From positions 124,001 to 188,000 of the forward strand of contig NZ_JARNTW010000009.1 in the NCBI RefSeq assembly GCF_029433105.1: a DNA stretch of 64,000 nt, read 5' to 3'. A program made the translations under genes and the position numbers. Position 1 is the stretch's first letter; every line of letters starts with the position of its first letter. The DNA is from Runella sp. MFBS21 (GTDB lineage Bacteria > Bacteroidota > Bacteroidia > Cytophagales > Spirosomataceae). Below the pieces are notes generated by a model that ran no database searches, had not been told where the DNA came from, and saw only the letters and a list, made by a program, of their open reading frames with translations. Below are positions 52,449 through 60,726 of this stretch, piece after piece.

Positions 52449-52502
52449 AATAACCCTATTTTTTGTAAATTCGTAAAGTGAAAAAAAGAAGGAAAATAGA
52501 AC

Positions 52503-52992
52503 TTGATTTTTTTTGATAAACTGACTAACTCAATTGAAAACCTTGTAACAGGCGAAGTTTTTGATACAGAAATTATCAGATTAACAGCTGTTGATGTTAA
52601 GCAGATCAAGAAAACAGAATGGCAATTCAATTGGCAGAAAGAACTCAAAGACAAAAGCAAAGAAGTTTACAACAGTTAACAATCCAATGATTATTCAAGG
52701 ACTGTTAAGTATTGAAGATAAGAAAGATCATATTTTCATGCATTTGATTGAAAGCTCAAAGTTCAACAAAGGAAACAGAAAAGTTTATTTGGGCGTTCCA
52801 GCTAACTTGGTGGCTTATGCTTGTAAAGTTTCTGTTGACAAGGGTTACGAAGGCTTTCTTGCGTTTGATGCAAAATCTGTTTTAATCAAACATTACGAAC
52901 AAACGCTTCATGCGACCCATTTTCGTGGACTTAGAATGTTTATTGAGACAAAGGCTGCATTAAGACTTATATCACAATATTTTAAAAGTTAG
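52503..52992 (+). pseudogene. frameshifted gene, possibly of an addiction-type module
   Basis: Two frames carry what reads as one protein. Part one starts at TTG 52503 (MIFFDKLTNSIENL) and stops at TAA 52677 after KSKEVYNS. Part two, in the +1 frame, continues from 52672 as TVNNPMIIQGLLSIEDKKDH to the stop at 52990-52992. As I recall them, Bacteroidota homologues are single proteins running from the FDKLTNSI type start to a GNAT-like core (FMHLIES, YLGVPANLVAYACK, HYEQTLHATHF). A two-base loss or one-base gain near 52671 explains the break. The upstream frame lacks an ATG. A sequencing error or programmed frameshift is possible. A 56-residue gene follows after 4 bp. Confidence 0.65.
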
Positions 52993-52996
52993 AGAT

Positions 52997-53167
52997 ATGG
53001 GACTAATAAAAGAACAGAAAGATATAGATTTATCAACTAAATCTGAACCATGGACAGAGCAAGAACTTGCTGACTTTCGGAAGCTAATGCAAGACATAAA
53101 AGCTAAAAATGCAAAGCGTAAAGAACGAATCCTACGGACAAACGCTAAACAGGAACAACTTGCCTGA
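52997..53167 (+). CDS. small charged helical protein, possible antitoxin-like partner
   Basis: The 56-residue product starts at the ATG at 52997, 4 bp after the frameshifted gene. It is strongly charged and helical (WTEQELADFRKLMQDIKAK, then NAKRKERILRTNA), with no membrane segment. Small proteins of this kind paired with the preceding family suggest a toxin-antitoxin type or accessory pair, but that is inference; I know of no proven function. The frame is intact although its neighbour is broken. Confidence 0.6.
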   Translation: MGLIKEQKDIDLSTKSEPWTEQELADFRKLMQDIKAKNAKRKERILRTNAKQEQLA

Positions 53168-53270
53168 CAAAAAGAAAGGCAAAGGTATTTCTATAAATGC
53201 TTAACTGTAATGCTCAAAGCTAAACCTTTTGTTGTTTATCTATTTGATTAGTAAATGCATAGATAAAAGA

Positions 53271-55022
53271 TTATTTTTTTCTTTGTTGAAAATAGCTTTC
53301 GATTTCGGTCAGTGAAAGGGCATTAAAAGTCATTGCCTTGGTCAGCCCTCCTTTGCGTGCTACTCCTACGCCATAGTGCATATCATAATACCCTTCTTTT
53401 TCGTGGGCATCAGGGTTGATACTCAGCATGACGCCTTTTTCCATACAATAACGTATCCAGCGCCAATCTAAATCCAACCGCCAAGGACTCGCATTGATTT
53501 CAATCACTACGCCGTATTGGGCACAGGCGTCGATGATTGTTTTGTGGTCGATAGGATAACCCTCTCGAGCTAGCAAGAGCCGCCCAGTAGGATGCCCCAA
53601 AATAGTGGTAAAGGGATTTTCGATAGCGGTAAGCAAGCGGCTTGTGGCTTTTTCGATACCCATATTGAGATTGCTATGTACCGAGGCCACTACATAGTCG
53701 AAGGTAGCAAGGATTTCTGAAGGATAATCGAGCGAACCATCTCCCAAAATATCCGATTCTATTCCTTTAAAAATCTTGAAAGGTGCAAGTGTTTGGTTGA
53801 GTTGGTCTATTTCTTCGTGTTGGATTCGGATGCGGTCTTCGCGTAGGCCATTGGCATAAGCCGCTGATTGAGAGTGGTCGGCAATACCTAAATACTCAAA
53901 ACCAAGTTCTTTACAAAATCTTGCCATGGTTTCGAGGCTGTGTTTGCCGTCAGAGTAGGTACTATGGTTGTGCAAAATACCTTTCAAATCATTCCACGTA
54001 ATAAGGTCGTCATTTTGATGTTGGGCGAGCCATTCTAATTCACCCCAGCCTTCGCGCATTTCGGGTACTACATAGGGTAGGTTGGCTTTTTGGTAAATCA
54101 CCTCCACATTTTCTACGCTATCGCTATTGGCTATTTGGAAGAGTGTATGACCTGAAGAGGTGACAAGTGCCAAATGTGCTTCGCTACTTTCAAAAATAAA
54201 ACGGTCGTTTTCAAATTTCTCAGGAGCTGTAAATATAATTTCAACGTGAGCCTCAATAGTCTTTTTTACTTCGATTTCTTCGCCCTGTGGGGGAAGTTCG
54301 TCAGTAGAGGCTGTGCGGTCTCGTAAGCTGCCTCGCCATACAAAAGGAGAAGATTCTTTAGGATGCTGCACCAGCCATCCAAGTTGGTTGATAGTACGCG
54401 CAGCAGCTACGGGCGACTCCGTCGCTACCAGCAGCTGAATGGTTTCGACAATTTCGTTTTTGCGGGCTACATCTCCCGTAATCGCCACTTTACTAAAATG
54501 TTTTTGCAATTCTTCTAAAACGATAGCCGCCAATGCTTCTCCTTTATCCATACGGAGCTTACCAGCTTGGCTTTCCATGAAGGCTAATGAATCCAATATT
54601 TTTTGCTGCGTACCTGCCCCAAATCCTTTTAGCTTGGCGATTTGGCCATTTTCACAAGCTTCTTTTAGGGCTTGAATAGACTCAATCCCCAAGTCGCGCC
54701 AAATGGTTCCAATTTTTTTTGGGCCAATGCCCTTAATTTTGAACATCTCAAGTACGCCTGTGGGGGTTTGGGCAATCAATTCATCTAACTCTGGCAAATG
54801 GCCTGTTTGTACCAATTGCACAATCTTCTGAGCCATGCTTTTGCCGACTCCTTGGATTTTTACCAACTCTTCAACTGGTAACTCAGCCAAATTGGCGGTT
54901 TTGAAGCGATCTAAATTGAAAGTGGCATTGGCAAGAGTGCGAGTTTTGAAAGTATCAGTATTATGAAGCTCCATAAGCTTCACGGTGAGTTCAAGGATTT
55001 CGACTATTTGGTCGTTTGACAT
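53271..55022 (-). CDS. polX: PolX-like protein: HhH and PHP domains, polymerase site degenerate
   Basis: The 583-residue protein has the layout of bacterial PolX: helix-hairpin-helix motifs (IQGVGKSMAQKI near 57-68 and IKGIGPKKIGTIW near 96-108), a palm region, and a C-terminal PHP domain. The palm motif GSxRR...DxD of active enzymes reads GDVARKNEIVETIQ (183-196), so both catalytic aspartates are missing. The PHP metal motifs look complete: HNHSTYSDG (351-359), ADHS, GIESDI, ASVHSN, GHPTGR and NPDAH. It probably acts as a nuclease or phosphoesterase in DNA repair and not as a polymerase. Residues about 223-248 look like an inserted low-complexity stretch. Confidence 0.88.
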   Translation of the reverse strand: MSNDQIVEILELTVKLMELHNTDTFKTRTLANATFNLDRFKTANLAELPVEELVKIQGVGKSMAQKIVQLVQTGHLPELDELIAQTPTGVLEMFKIKGIGPKKIGTIWRDLGIESIQALKEACENGQIAKLKGFGAGTQQKILDSLAFMESQAGKLRMDKGEALAAIVLEELQKHFSKVAITGDVARKNEIVETIQLLVATESPVAAARTINQLGWLVQHPKESSPFVWRGSLRDRTASTDELPPQGEEIEVKKTIEAHVEIIFTAPEKFENDRFIFESSEAHLALVTSSGHTLFQIANSDSVENVEVIYQKANLPYVVPEMREGWGELEWLAQHQNDDLITWNDLKGILHNHSTYSDGKHSLETMARFCKELGFEYLGIADHSQSAAYANGLREDRIRIQHEEIDQLNQTLAPFKIFKGIESDILGDGSLDYPSEILATFDYVVASVHSNLNMGIEKATSRLLTAIENPFTTILGHPTGRLLLAREGYPIDHKTIIDACAQYGVVIEINASPWRLDLDWRWIRYCMEKGVMLSINPDAHEKEGYYDMHYGVGVARKGGLTKAMTFNALSLTEIESYFQQRKK

Positions 55023-55338
55023 GGCTTCTGACTCAAGTTATGATGGAAATAGCCGTGAAGTTACGTTACAAAAGTTTGCGTTTAAAATCTTTCGACAAGC
55101 TTATATCAAAAAAGCAGTGAGTTAAGCCATGGTAAGCAAACCCTAATTATACTAAATGAGATGGTGTTTGCTCGTTTTGGGAAAAAAGCTCTACATATTT
55201 ATTGCTGACTCACTCCAAAATCACGGTGGAATAACTTTTTTTGAATAATGGCAGAACCATCCTAATTGATAATTTATACATGACTCATTGCTTTACTTTC
55301 TATTTAACTCATGTTTCACTAATCAAACAATTACAATT
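55023..55338. other. 316 bp gap between divergent polX and the coiled-coil gene
   Basis: This gap should hold promoters for both divergent genes. I see no TAnnTTTG box with a good -33 partner, no hairpin with a T-tract, and no ORF with gene features. Confidence 0.3.
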
Positions 55339-56289
55339 ATGGAAAGCAACCAGCAAAACAAGGGCACATTCGCTTGGGTAGGATTGGTTATTATGACGTT
55401 GGCCGCGGGGGCTTTTGGCTTTATGTATTTCGATAAGAAAGAGCTAGCTGAGAGCAAAGAGGTAGTCATTTTGGAAAAAGCAAAAGAACTTGCTTTTACA
55501 CAAACCAGATTAGATTCTGTCTCACGTTCTCTAGACGCTAAAATTGCAGAAGTTCAGCAACTAGGCGGTAACATCGAAGAGTTGACTAAGATGAAAGCCA
55601 AACTTGAAGCAGACAAAGCCTCTTTGCGCAAAAGTAATAAGTTTGAAATCGCCAAATACAACACAAAAATTAAAGAATATGAGCAGTTTTTGGCTGATAA
55701 AGACGTAGAAATTGCCAAGCTAAGAGAAGAAAACACGATGTTGGCTACTTCAAATCAAACTTTGACCAGCGAGAATACTACCCTAAAAACTGAGAAAGAG
55801 ACATTGTCGCAAGAAAAACTTGCTTTAACCGATTCCGTAACGACTTATAATAGTCGTAACCGTGAATTGAGTGAAAAAGTGGCCATTGGAGCTGCTCTAA
55901 AAGCTGAAAACATTAAGGTTTTGGCCGTGACTCCTAAAGGCAAAGTGAAAAACAGTGATTCTTATCGTTCGAAAAGAGTAGATAAAATCAAATTGCAGTT
56001 TACGCTTCCCCCAAATCCACTCACTGTACCTGAAGAAAAAGAAATCATTGTTAGAGTTCTTGATCCAGAAGGAGCTGTTATTTCGGATGAAGCCATGGGC
56101 TCTGGTAAATTCTCATGGAAAGGACAAGAAATGGTGTTTACTACCAAAGATCGGGTAGCTTATCAAAACACCAACCAGACCGTAGAAATGACTTATGACA
56201 ATGCTCAACGCTTCCGTCCTGGCAAATATAGCGTAGAAGTATATGCAGAAGGATTCCGGATTGGTTCAAGCAACTTCACCATTAAGTAG
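55339..56289 (+). CDS. membrane-anchored coiled-coil protein
   Basis: The ATG at 55339 is preferred to an open frame from 55288. The 316-residue protein has one transmembrane helix (about 11-30, FAWVGLVIMTLAAGAFGF). A long coiled coil follows (about 35-180, with repeated Glu/Lys/Leu such as KEYEQFLADKDVEIAKLREE), and then a beta-rich C-terminal domain (LQFTLPPNPLTVPEEKEIIV). With the tail outside the cytoplasm it could span the periplasm or bind envelope proteins. I recognise no family. A terminator follows. Confidence 0.75.
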   Translation: MESNQQNKGTFAWVGLVIMTLAAGAFGFMYFDKKELAESKEVVILEKAKELAFTQTRLDSVSRSLDAKIAEVQQLGGNIEELTKMKAKLEADKASLRKSNKFEIAKYNTKIKEYEQFLADKDVEIAKLREENTMLATSNQTLTSENTTLKTEKETLSQEKLALTDSVTTYNSRNRELSEKVAIGAALKAENIKVLAVTPKGKVKNSDSYRSKRVDKIKLQFTLPPNPLTVPEEKEIIVRVLDPEGAVISDEAMGSGKFSWKGQEMVFTTKDRVAYQNTNQTVEMTYDNAQRFRPGKYSVEVYAEGFRIGSSNFTIK

Positions 56290-56343
56290 ATAAAGTTGAC
56301 TCTCCGATTTGGGGGATTCATCTATCAAAAAACGAACTCTATC

Positions 56344-56383
56344 AAAATGCGGTTGGGCATCCCCCAGCCGCATTTTATTTTTG
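56344..56383 (+). terminator. terminator of the coiled-coil gene
   Basis: aaaatgcggttggg (56344-56357) pairs with ccagccgcatttt, with one G-U pair and a T-rich tail. Confidence 0.85.
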
Positions 56384-56444
56384 AATCATCAAACAACAGC
56401 CTCCTTAATTGAATCACAACAAAACCCTAAACTATCTTACTCAC

Positions 56445-56717
56445 ATGGAAACACCACGCGATCCCCAGCTTTGGAAAATGGCCAAAAAAAGAGCCGCTTT
56501 CAAGACGCATTTACTCATTTATCTGTTAGTCAATACAGGGCTCTGGACACTCTGGGCCGTAGGCGTATACATGAGAGGCCAAAGCTCATATCCTTGGCCT
56601 ATTTGGAGCTCGTTGGGGTGGGGAATCGGGCTAGTGTCTCACTACCTCAGTACTTACGCTCTCAACGAAAAAGAGATGATAGAGCGAGAATATCAGAAAT
56701 TACTTAACAAACAATAA
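56445..56717 (+). CDS. 2TM domain-containing protein
   Basis: The ATG at 56445 is preferred to one in an open frame from 56409. The 90-residue protein starts with a basic amphipathic segment (DPQLWKMAKKRAAFKTHLL), then two transmembrane helices (about 22-40 and 55-75), and ends EREYQKLLNKQ. This is the Bacteroidota 2TM domain layout, sometimes fused to kinases and otherwise of unknown function. The next gene encodes a second copy. Confidence 0.85.
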   Translation: METPRDPQLWKMAKKRAAFKTHLLIYLLVNTGLWTLWAVGVYMRGQSSYPWPIWSSLGWGIGLVSHYLSTYALNEKEMIEREYQKLLNKQ

Positions 56718-56731
56718 ACCTAGGCACAAAT

Positions 56732-57016
56732 ATGGACTCTCGGGACGAAAAACTGTGGAAAATAGCCCGCCGTCGAGCGCATTTTCAGCGTGATTTGGTG
56801 TCTTATTTGTTTACAAATGCTATTTTGATTGTGATTTGGTATCTCACTAGTGGTTCTCATAGTTATTTTTGGCCAATCTGGGTTTTGGCTTTTTGGGGCA
56901 TAGGAATACTGACTCAATACTACTGGGCCTATATTAAACCAAGCGATTTGAATCTGGCCGAAAGAGAATACCAAAAGCTAGTGAACCAACAAACCAGAGA
57001 ACGAAATGGTCAGTAA
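56732..57016 (+). CDS. 2TM domain-containing protein, second copy
   Basis: The 94-residue protein repeats the layout of the preceding gene: KLWKIARRRAHFQRDLVSYL, two helices, PIWVLAFWGIGILTQYYW and a charged tail (AEREYQKLVNQQ). The 14 bp gap and similarity indicate a tandem duplication. The pair may form a membrane heterodimer, by inference. Confidence 0.85.
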   Translation: MDSRDEKLWKIARRRAHFQRDLVSYLFTNAILIVIWYLTSGSHSYFWPIWVLAFWGIGILTQYYWAYIKPSDLNLAEREYQKLVNQQTRERNGQ

Positions 57017-57038
57017 TGCTTCTTATTTCTCCAGGTTT

Positions 57039-57704
57039 TTACCATTCAATTTCGCTTAAGCCTTTGCTTCTTAGATAATTGTTGGTTTGACTAAAGTGTT
57101 TGTTACCAAACCAACCTCCAGCATTGGCCGACATAGGGGAGGGGTGCTTTGATTTTAAAACAAAGTGCTTTTTGGGATCTATGATGCGGCCTTTGTCTTG
57201 GGCATATTTTCCCCACAACAAAAAGACCAAACCTTCTTTTTTGTCATTTAATCGTTGAATGACCGCATCCGTAAATCGCTCCCAGCCGTGGCCTTGGTGT
57301 GAGCCGGGACTTGCTTCTCTCACAGTAAGGGTTGCGTTCAATAAAAGCACTCCTTGTTCGGCCCAGCGTTCAAGATTACCAGTTTTAGGAAAAGGTTTTT
57401 CAAGGTCATTCTGAATTTCTTTAAAAATATTGATAAGCGACGGCGGCATCGGGATACCATCGTTTACCGAAAAACACAAGCCATTGGCTTGACCGCGTCC
57501 ATGATAGGGATCTTGGCCTAGTATTACCACTTTTACTTTATCAAAAGGACACTTGTCAAAGGCATTGAAGATAAGCTTCCCGGGAGGGTAAACCTGCTGA
57601 GTCTTATATTGTTGTTTGACAAAATCGATAAGTTCAGCAAAATAAGGCTGTTCAAATTCGGTTTGTAGCAGGGCTTTCCAAGAAGTTTCAATTTTAACGT
57701 CCAT
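57039..57704 (-). CDS. ung: uracil-DNA glycosylase, family 1
   Basis: The 221-residue enzyme removes uracil from DNA in base-excision repair. Motif A is GQDPYHG (63-69, catalytic Asp65), followed by GQANGLCFSV. Motif B is HPSPMSANAG (His187). The sequence LLNATLTVREASPGSHQGHGW is also typical. Length and motifs are normal. Confidence 0.97.
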   Translation of the reverse strand: MDVKIETSWKALLQTEFEQPYFAELIDFVKQQYKTQQVYPPGKLIFNAFDKCPFDKVKVVILGQDPYHGRGQANGLCFSVNDGIPMPPSLINIFKEIQNDLEKPFPKTGNLERWAEQGVLLLNATLTVREASPGSHQGHGWERFTDAVIQRLNDKKEGLVFLLWGKYAQDKGRIIDPKKHFVLKSKHPSPMSANAGGWFGNKHFSQTNNYLRSKGLSEIEW

Positions 57705-57790
57705 TTTTTCTATTTTTTGCGAAAAGTATTGGTTTTTTTAACTTATACAACCTAATTTTGGTTGTAAAGTTAGGAAAAGCCTTAGAAAAC

Positions 57791-58177
57791 ATGACATCAG
57801 CGATTACAGAAGGCGTAAGAGTAAGCGTATTAACGCAATATCAGCCCGAATATTCGAGCCCGATGCAGGCCCATTTTGTATTCACTTACCGTATCACCAT
57901 CGAAAACCACAGCGAGCACACGATTCAGTTGTTGCGGCGGCATTGGTTTATTCATGATTCCAATGGCACTATGAGGGAAGTAGAAGGAGAAGGGGTTGTA
58001 GGTCAGCAGCCAATTCTGGAACCAGGCGAGGTGCATGAGTACGTATCGGGTTGTAATCTTCGAACTAGCATAGGAAAAATGGCAGGAACCTATCTCATGG
58101 AGCGAGTGATGGATGGTAAGCAGTTTAGAGTCACTATTCCTGAGTTTATGATGATTACGCCTTACCGTCTCAACTAA
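57791..58177 (+). CDS. apaG: ApaG/DUF525 family protein
   Basis: The ATG at 57791 gives 128 residues, the usual ApaG length; an upstream in-frame start at 57758 would add 11 unusual residues. The single beta-sandwich domain carries the pattern YRITIENHSEHTIQLLRRHW, GEGVVGQQPILEPGEVHEY and MAGTYLMERV. The cellular role is unclear. It is divergent from ung, 86 bp away. Confidence 0.95.
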   Translation: MTSAITEGVRVSVLTQYQPEYSSPMQAHFVFTYRITIENHSEHTIQLLRRHWFIHDSNGTMREVEGEGVVGQQPILEPGEVHEYVSGCNLRTSIGKMAGTYLMERVMDGKQFRVTIPEFMMITPYRLN

Positions 58178-58213
58178 AATCCTTTCTTATTCATTTGTTA
58201 TTGATCTTCCATT

Positions 58214-59029
58214 TTGCTTATTAGGTCTGCCTTCCGCTATTTTCTGAGTGCCCAAAACGAGCACGGTTTGCATTCTCCTTTTGTGTTCGATTTGTATCTG
58301 AATACTATCAAAAAAGATCCAATTAATGCCGAGTTTGAAGTGATTGAGTCGATTCGGCAGCAGATGCTTCAAAGCCGACAGCAGCTTCGTATTACTGATT
58401 ATGGGGCTGGGTCTAAAGTCAATGTTTCGCCTATTAGGGAGGTAAGAGATATCGCCCAAAACTCCAAAAAATCGGCCAAATTAGGACGCTTGTTTTATCG
58501 ACTAATAAAGCAATTTAACTACCAGCACATTTTTGATTTAGGTACGTCGTTAGGGTTAACTACGCTTTACATGGCAGCCGCTAATACTGATGCTCAGATT
58601 ACTACATTTGAAGGCTGCCCCGAAACGGCAAAAGTAGCAGAACAAAATTTTCAGCGAGCACAAGAGACTTATCGGGCCATGAATCATGATATAGCCACGG
58701 ATATTAGGACCATTACTGGAAATCTTGATTTATCACTTAGATCACAGGTGGAGGGTTGTTCTAAAATAGATTTCGCATTTTTTGATGCCAACCACCGCTA
58801 TGAGCCTACAATAAAATACTTTGAAACCTGCCTCACCAAAGCACACGAAAATAGTCTGTTTGTTTTTGATGATATTCACTGGTCTACCGAAATGGAAGCG
58901 GCTTGGGAATACATCAAAGCTCATCCTTCGGTTACGGTCACTATCGACCTACTAGCGGTGGGTTTGGTTTTTTTTCGAAAAAAACAACCAAAACAAAATT
59001 TCATTTTGCGATGGGGATTTTGGCAATAG
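58214..59029 (+). CDS. class I SAM-dependent methyltransferase-like protein
   Basis: The frame has no ATG at its start; an upstream stop at 58202 limits it, so TTG at 58214 is the best start, giving 271 residues. The N-terminus NEHGLHSPFVFDLY is typical of a Bacteroidota methyltransferase group. SAM motif I is FDLGTSLGLTTLYMA (about 108-122), followed by acidic FEGCPETAK and FAFFDANHRY. The target is unknown. It follows apaG by 36 bp. Confidence 0.8.
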   Translation: MLIRSAFRYFLSAQNEHGLHSPFVFDLYLNTIKKDPINAEFEVIESIRQQMLQSRQQLRITDYGAGSKVNVSPIREVRDIAQNSKKSAKLGRLFYRLIKQFNYQHIFDLGTSLGLTTLYMAAANTDAQITTFEGCPETAKVAEQNFQRAQETYRAMNHDIATDIRTITGNLDLSLRSQVEGCSKIDFAFFDANHRYEPTIKYFETCLTKAHENSLFVFDDIHWSTEMEAAWEYIKAHPSVTVTIDLLAVGLVFFRKKQPKQNFILRWGFWQ

Positions 59030-59123
59030 GTTTTGTTGCTTTTAAAAATCCTACGTTATTTTGTAAAACAATTATTAGCAGGCTAAAGCTTGCCATACAG
59101 CGACCCACATATTTACTAAACCA

Positions 59124-59564
59124 ATGACACATCCTTCCGACTCTCGGGCATATTTTTTTAAGATTGATACTACTATCAAGAAAATCCGAAACGTTTTACA
59201 AAAGCGTTTCAATGAATCTGGCTTTGACTTAACGGTAGATCAATGGGTGCTTATTGACCATGTGGCTCGCAATCAGGGTATTAGTCAGAATACACTCGCA
59301 GAGCTTACTACCAAAGATGCACCTACTGTAACTCGTATTTTGGATTTACTGGTTAAAAAAGGCCTTGTTGAGCGCCGCATGTCGGAAGAAGACAGGCGTA
59401 AGTTTAATATTTACCTTCAGCCAGAAGGAGTTAAAACTTTTGAGACGGTATTGCCAGTAGTAAAAGAAATCCGCCGACAAGGCTGGGGCAGCCTCAATGA
59501 AGAAGACTACGCCCACTTTGTCAGAATTATGGATTCTATTTATCAAAACTTTAGTGAATACTAG
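59124..59564 (+). CDS. MarR family transcriptional regulator
   Basis: The 146-residue protein has the winged-helix pattern of MarR: LTVDQWVLIDHVARNQGISQ, LAELTTKDAPTVTRILDLLVKKGLVERR and the wing MSEEDRRKFNIY. It binds DNA as a dimer and often responds to small aromatic ligands. Its stop overlaps that of the MFS gene on the other strand by 4 bp. Confidence 0.94.
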   Translation: MTHPSDSRAYFFKIDTTIKKIRNVLQKRFNESGFDLTVDQWVLIDHVARNQGISQNTLAELTTKDAPTVTRILDLLVKKGLVERRMSEEDRRKFNIYLQPEGVKTFETVLPVVKEIRRQGWGSLNEEDYAHFVRIMDSIYQNFSEY

Positions 59565-60673
59565 GTGATTTTTCGGCTCAGTAGTAGCATCACGCTAAAC
59601 AACCCTACCACAAAAAAAAGCGCAAACCGCAATCCTTGCCAATCTGCTAAAAAACCAATAACAGGCGGGCCAAACAAAAATCCAAAATAACCTAATGTAG
59701 TAACCATCGCTAGTCCTACTCCATTGGGAAGAGAAGGGTGATGACCTGCTTGACTATATACTACTGGGATGATAGTCGAAAGCCCTAATCCCACCGCAAA
59801 AAGCCCTACAATAACCCCCCAAACGGACGAAAATGCTAAGGCTACTATGAGTCCTAAGGTAGCAAGGAGGGAATTGAAAAAAATGAGTTTTCGATCGCCT
59901 AACCAAGTGCGTACTTTATCTCCGCCAAACCTACCGAGTGTCATGGCTGCTGAGAAGGACGACAAGCCTAAAGGAGCTAAAGCGTCGGTAGTATTGATGA
60001 CGTTTTTGAGGTAGTTTGTACTCCAATCGGCCATGGCTCCTTCGCCCAGCATGGCACAAAAAGCAATAATTCCCATCAATAGGAGTGCCTTGCCGGGCCA
60101 TACGAGTTTAAAACCTTCATCCGTAGGCTCAGCAGCATCTTTGACTAAATAAGGAATACACGCTATAGTGAGTATTAGACAGGCACCAGAGACAATAAAA
60201 AAATGCGAATAAATGTCGTATTGTACAAAGAATGAGCTTGTAAGGGCTCCTAACATCATCCCAATGCTAAAAATAGCATGAAACGACGACATCATAGGTT
60301 GAGTGGCACGTTGTTCTAAAGCCACTGCTTGAGCATTCATAGCTACATCTAATGCTCCCGTAAAAAAACCAACGATATAAAAGAAAATACTGAGTTGCCA
60401 AGTATTTTGGGCTAAGGGAAATAGAAACAATGTTCCACAAAACAATAATGCCGAGAGTGTAGTCGAAAATTTACTACCTCGTTGAGCCACGAGCCATCCT
60501 GTCAGGGGCATAGAAGTCAAAGACCCAATAGCGACACATAACAGTACAAGGCCTAGGGTGCTATTGGAAAGGTCAAATTGAGCTTGGATATGCGGCAGGC
60601 GGGTGCTCCAATTGGTATAAATATAACCACACACCAAAAAAATCAGACTAATTGCTAATCGGTGACGTATCAT
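59561..60673 (-). CDS. MFS transporter (YbjJ/FucP-like group)
   Basis: The 370-residue protein has about 12 transmembrane helices. Helix 1 and the following loop (CGYIYTNWSTRLPHIQAQFDLSNSTLG) match the MFS group with the YbjJ pattern of sugar or drug exporters. The loop between helices 2 and 3 carries the motif-A-like LVAQRGSKFST. The substrate is unknown. It is convergent with, and overlaps, the marR gene. Confidence 0.9.
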   Translation of the reverse strand: MIRHRLAISLIFLVCGYIYTNWSTRLPHIQAQFDLSNSTLGLVLLCVAIGSLTSMPLTGWLVAQRGSKFSTTLSALLFCGTLFLFPLAQNTWQLSIFFYIVGFFTGALDVAMNAQAVALEQRATQPMMSSFHAIFSIGMMLGALTSSFFVQYDIYSHFFIVSGACLILTIACIPYLVKDAAEPTDEGFKLVWPGKALLLMGIIAFCAMLGEGAMADWSTNYLKNVINTTDALAPLGLSSFSAAMTLGRFGGDKVRTWLGDRKLIFFNSLLATLGLIVALAFSSVWGVIVGLFAVGLGLSTIIPVVYSQAGHHPSLPNGVGLAMVTTLGYFGFLFGPPVIGFLADWQGLRFALFFVVGLFSVMLLLSRKIT

Positions 60674-60726
60674 AGGTGATAATGAAAAAATGGAAACTGC
60701 ATAATTGAGGGTAAATATACTTAGAG

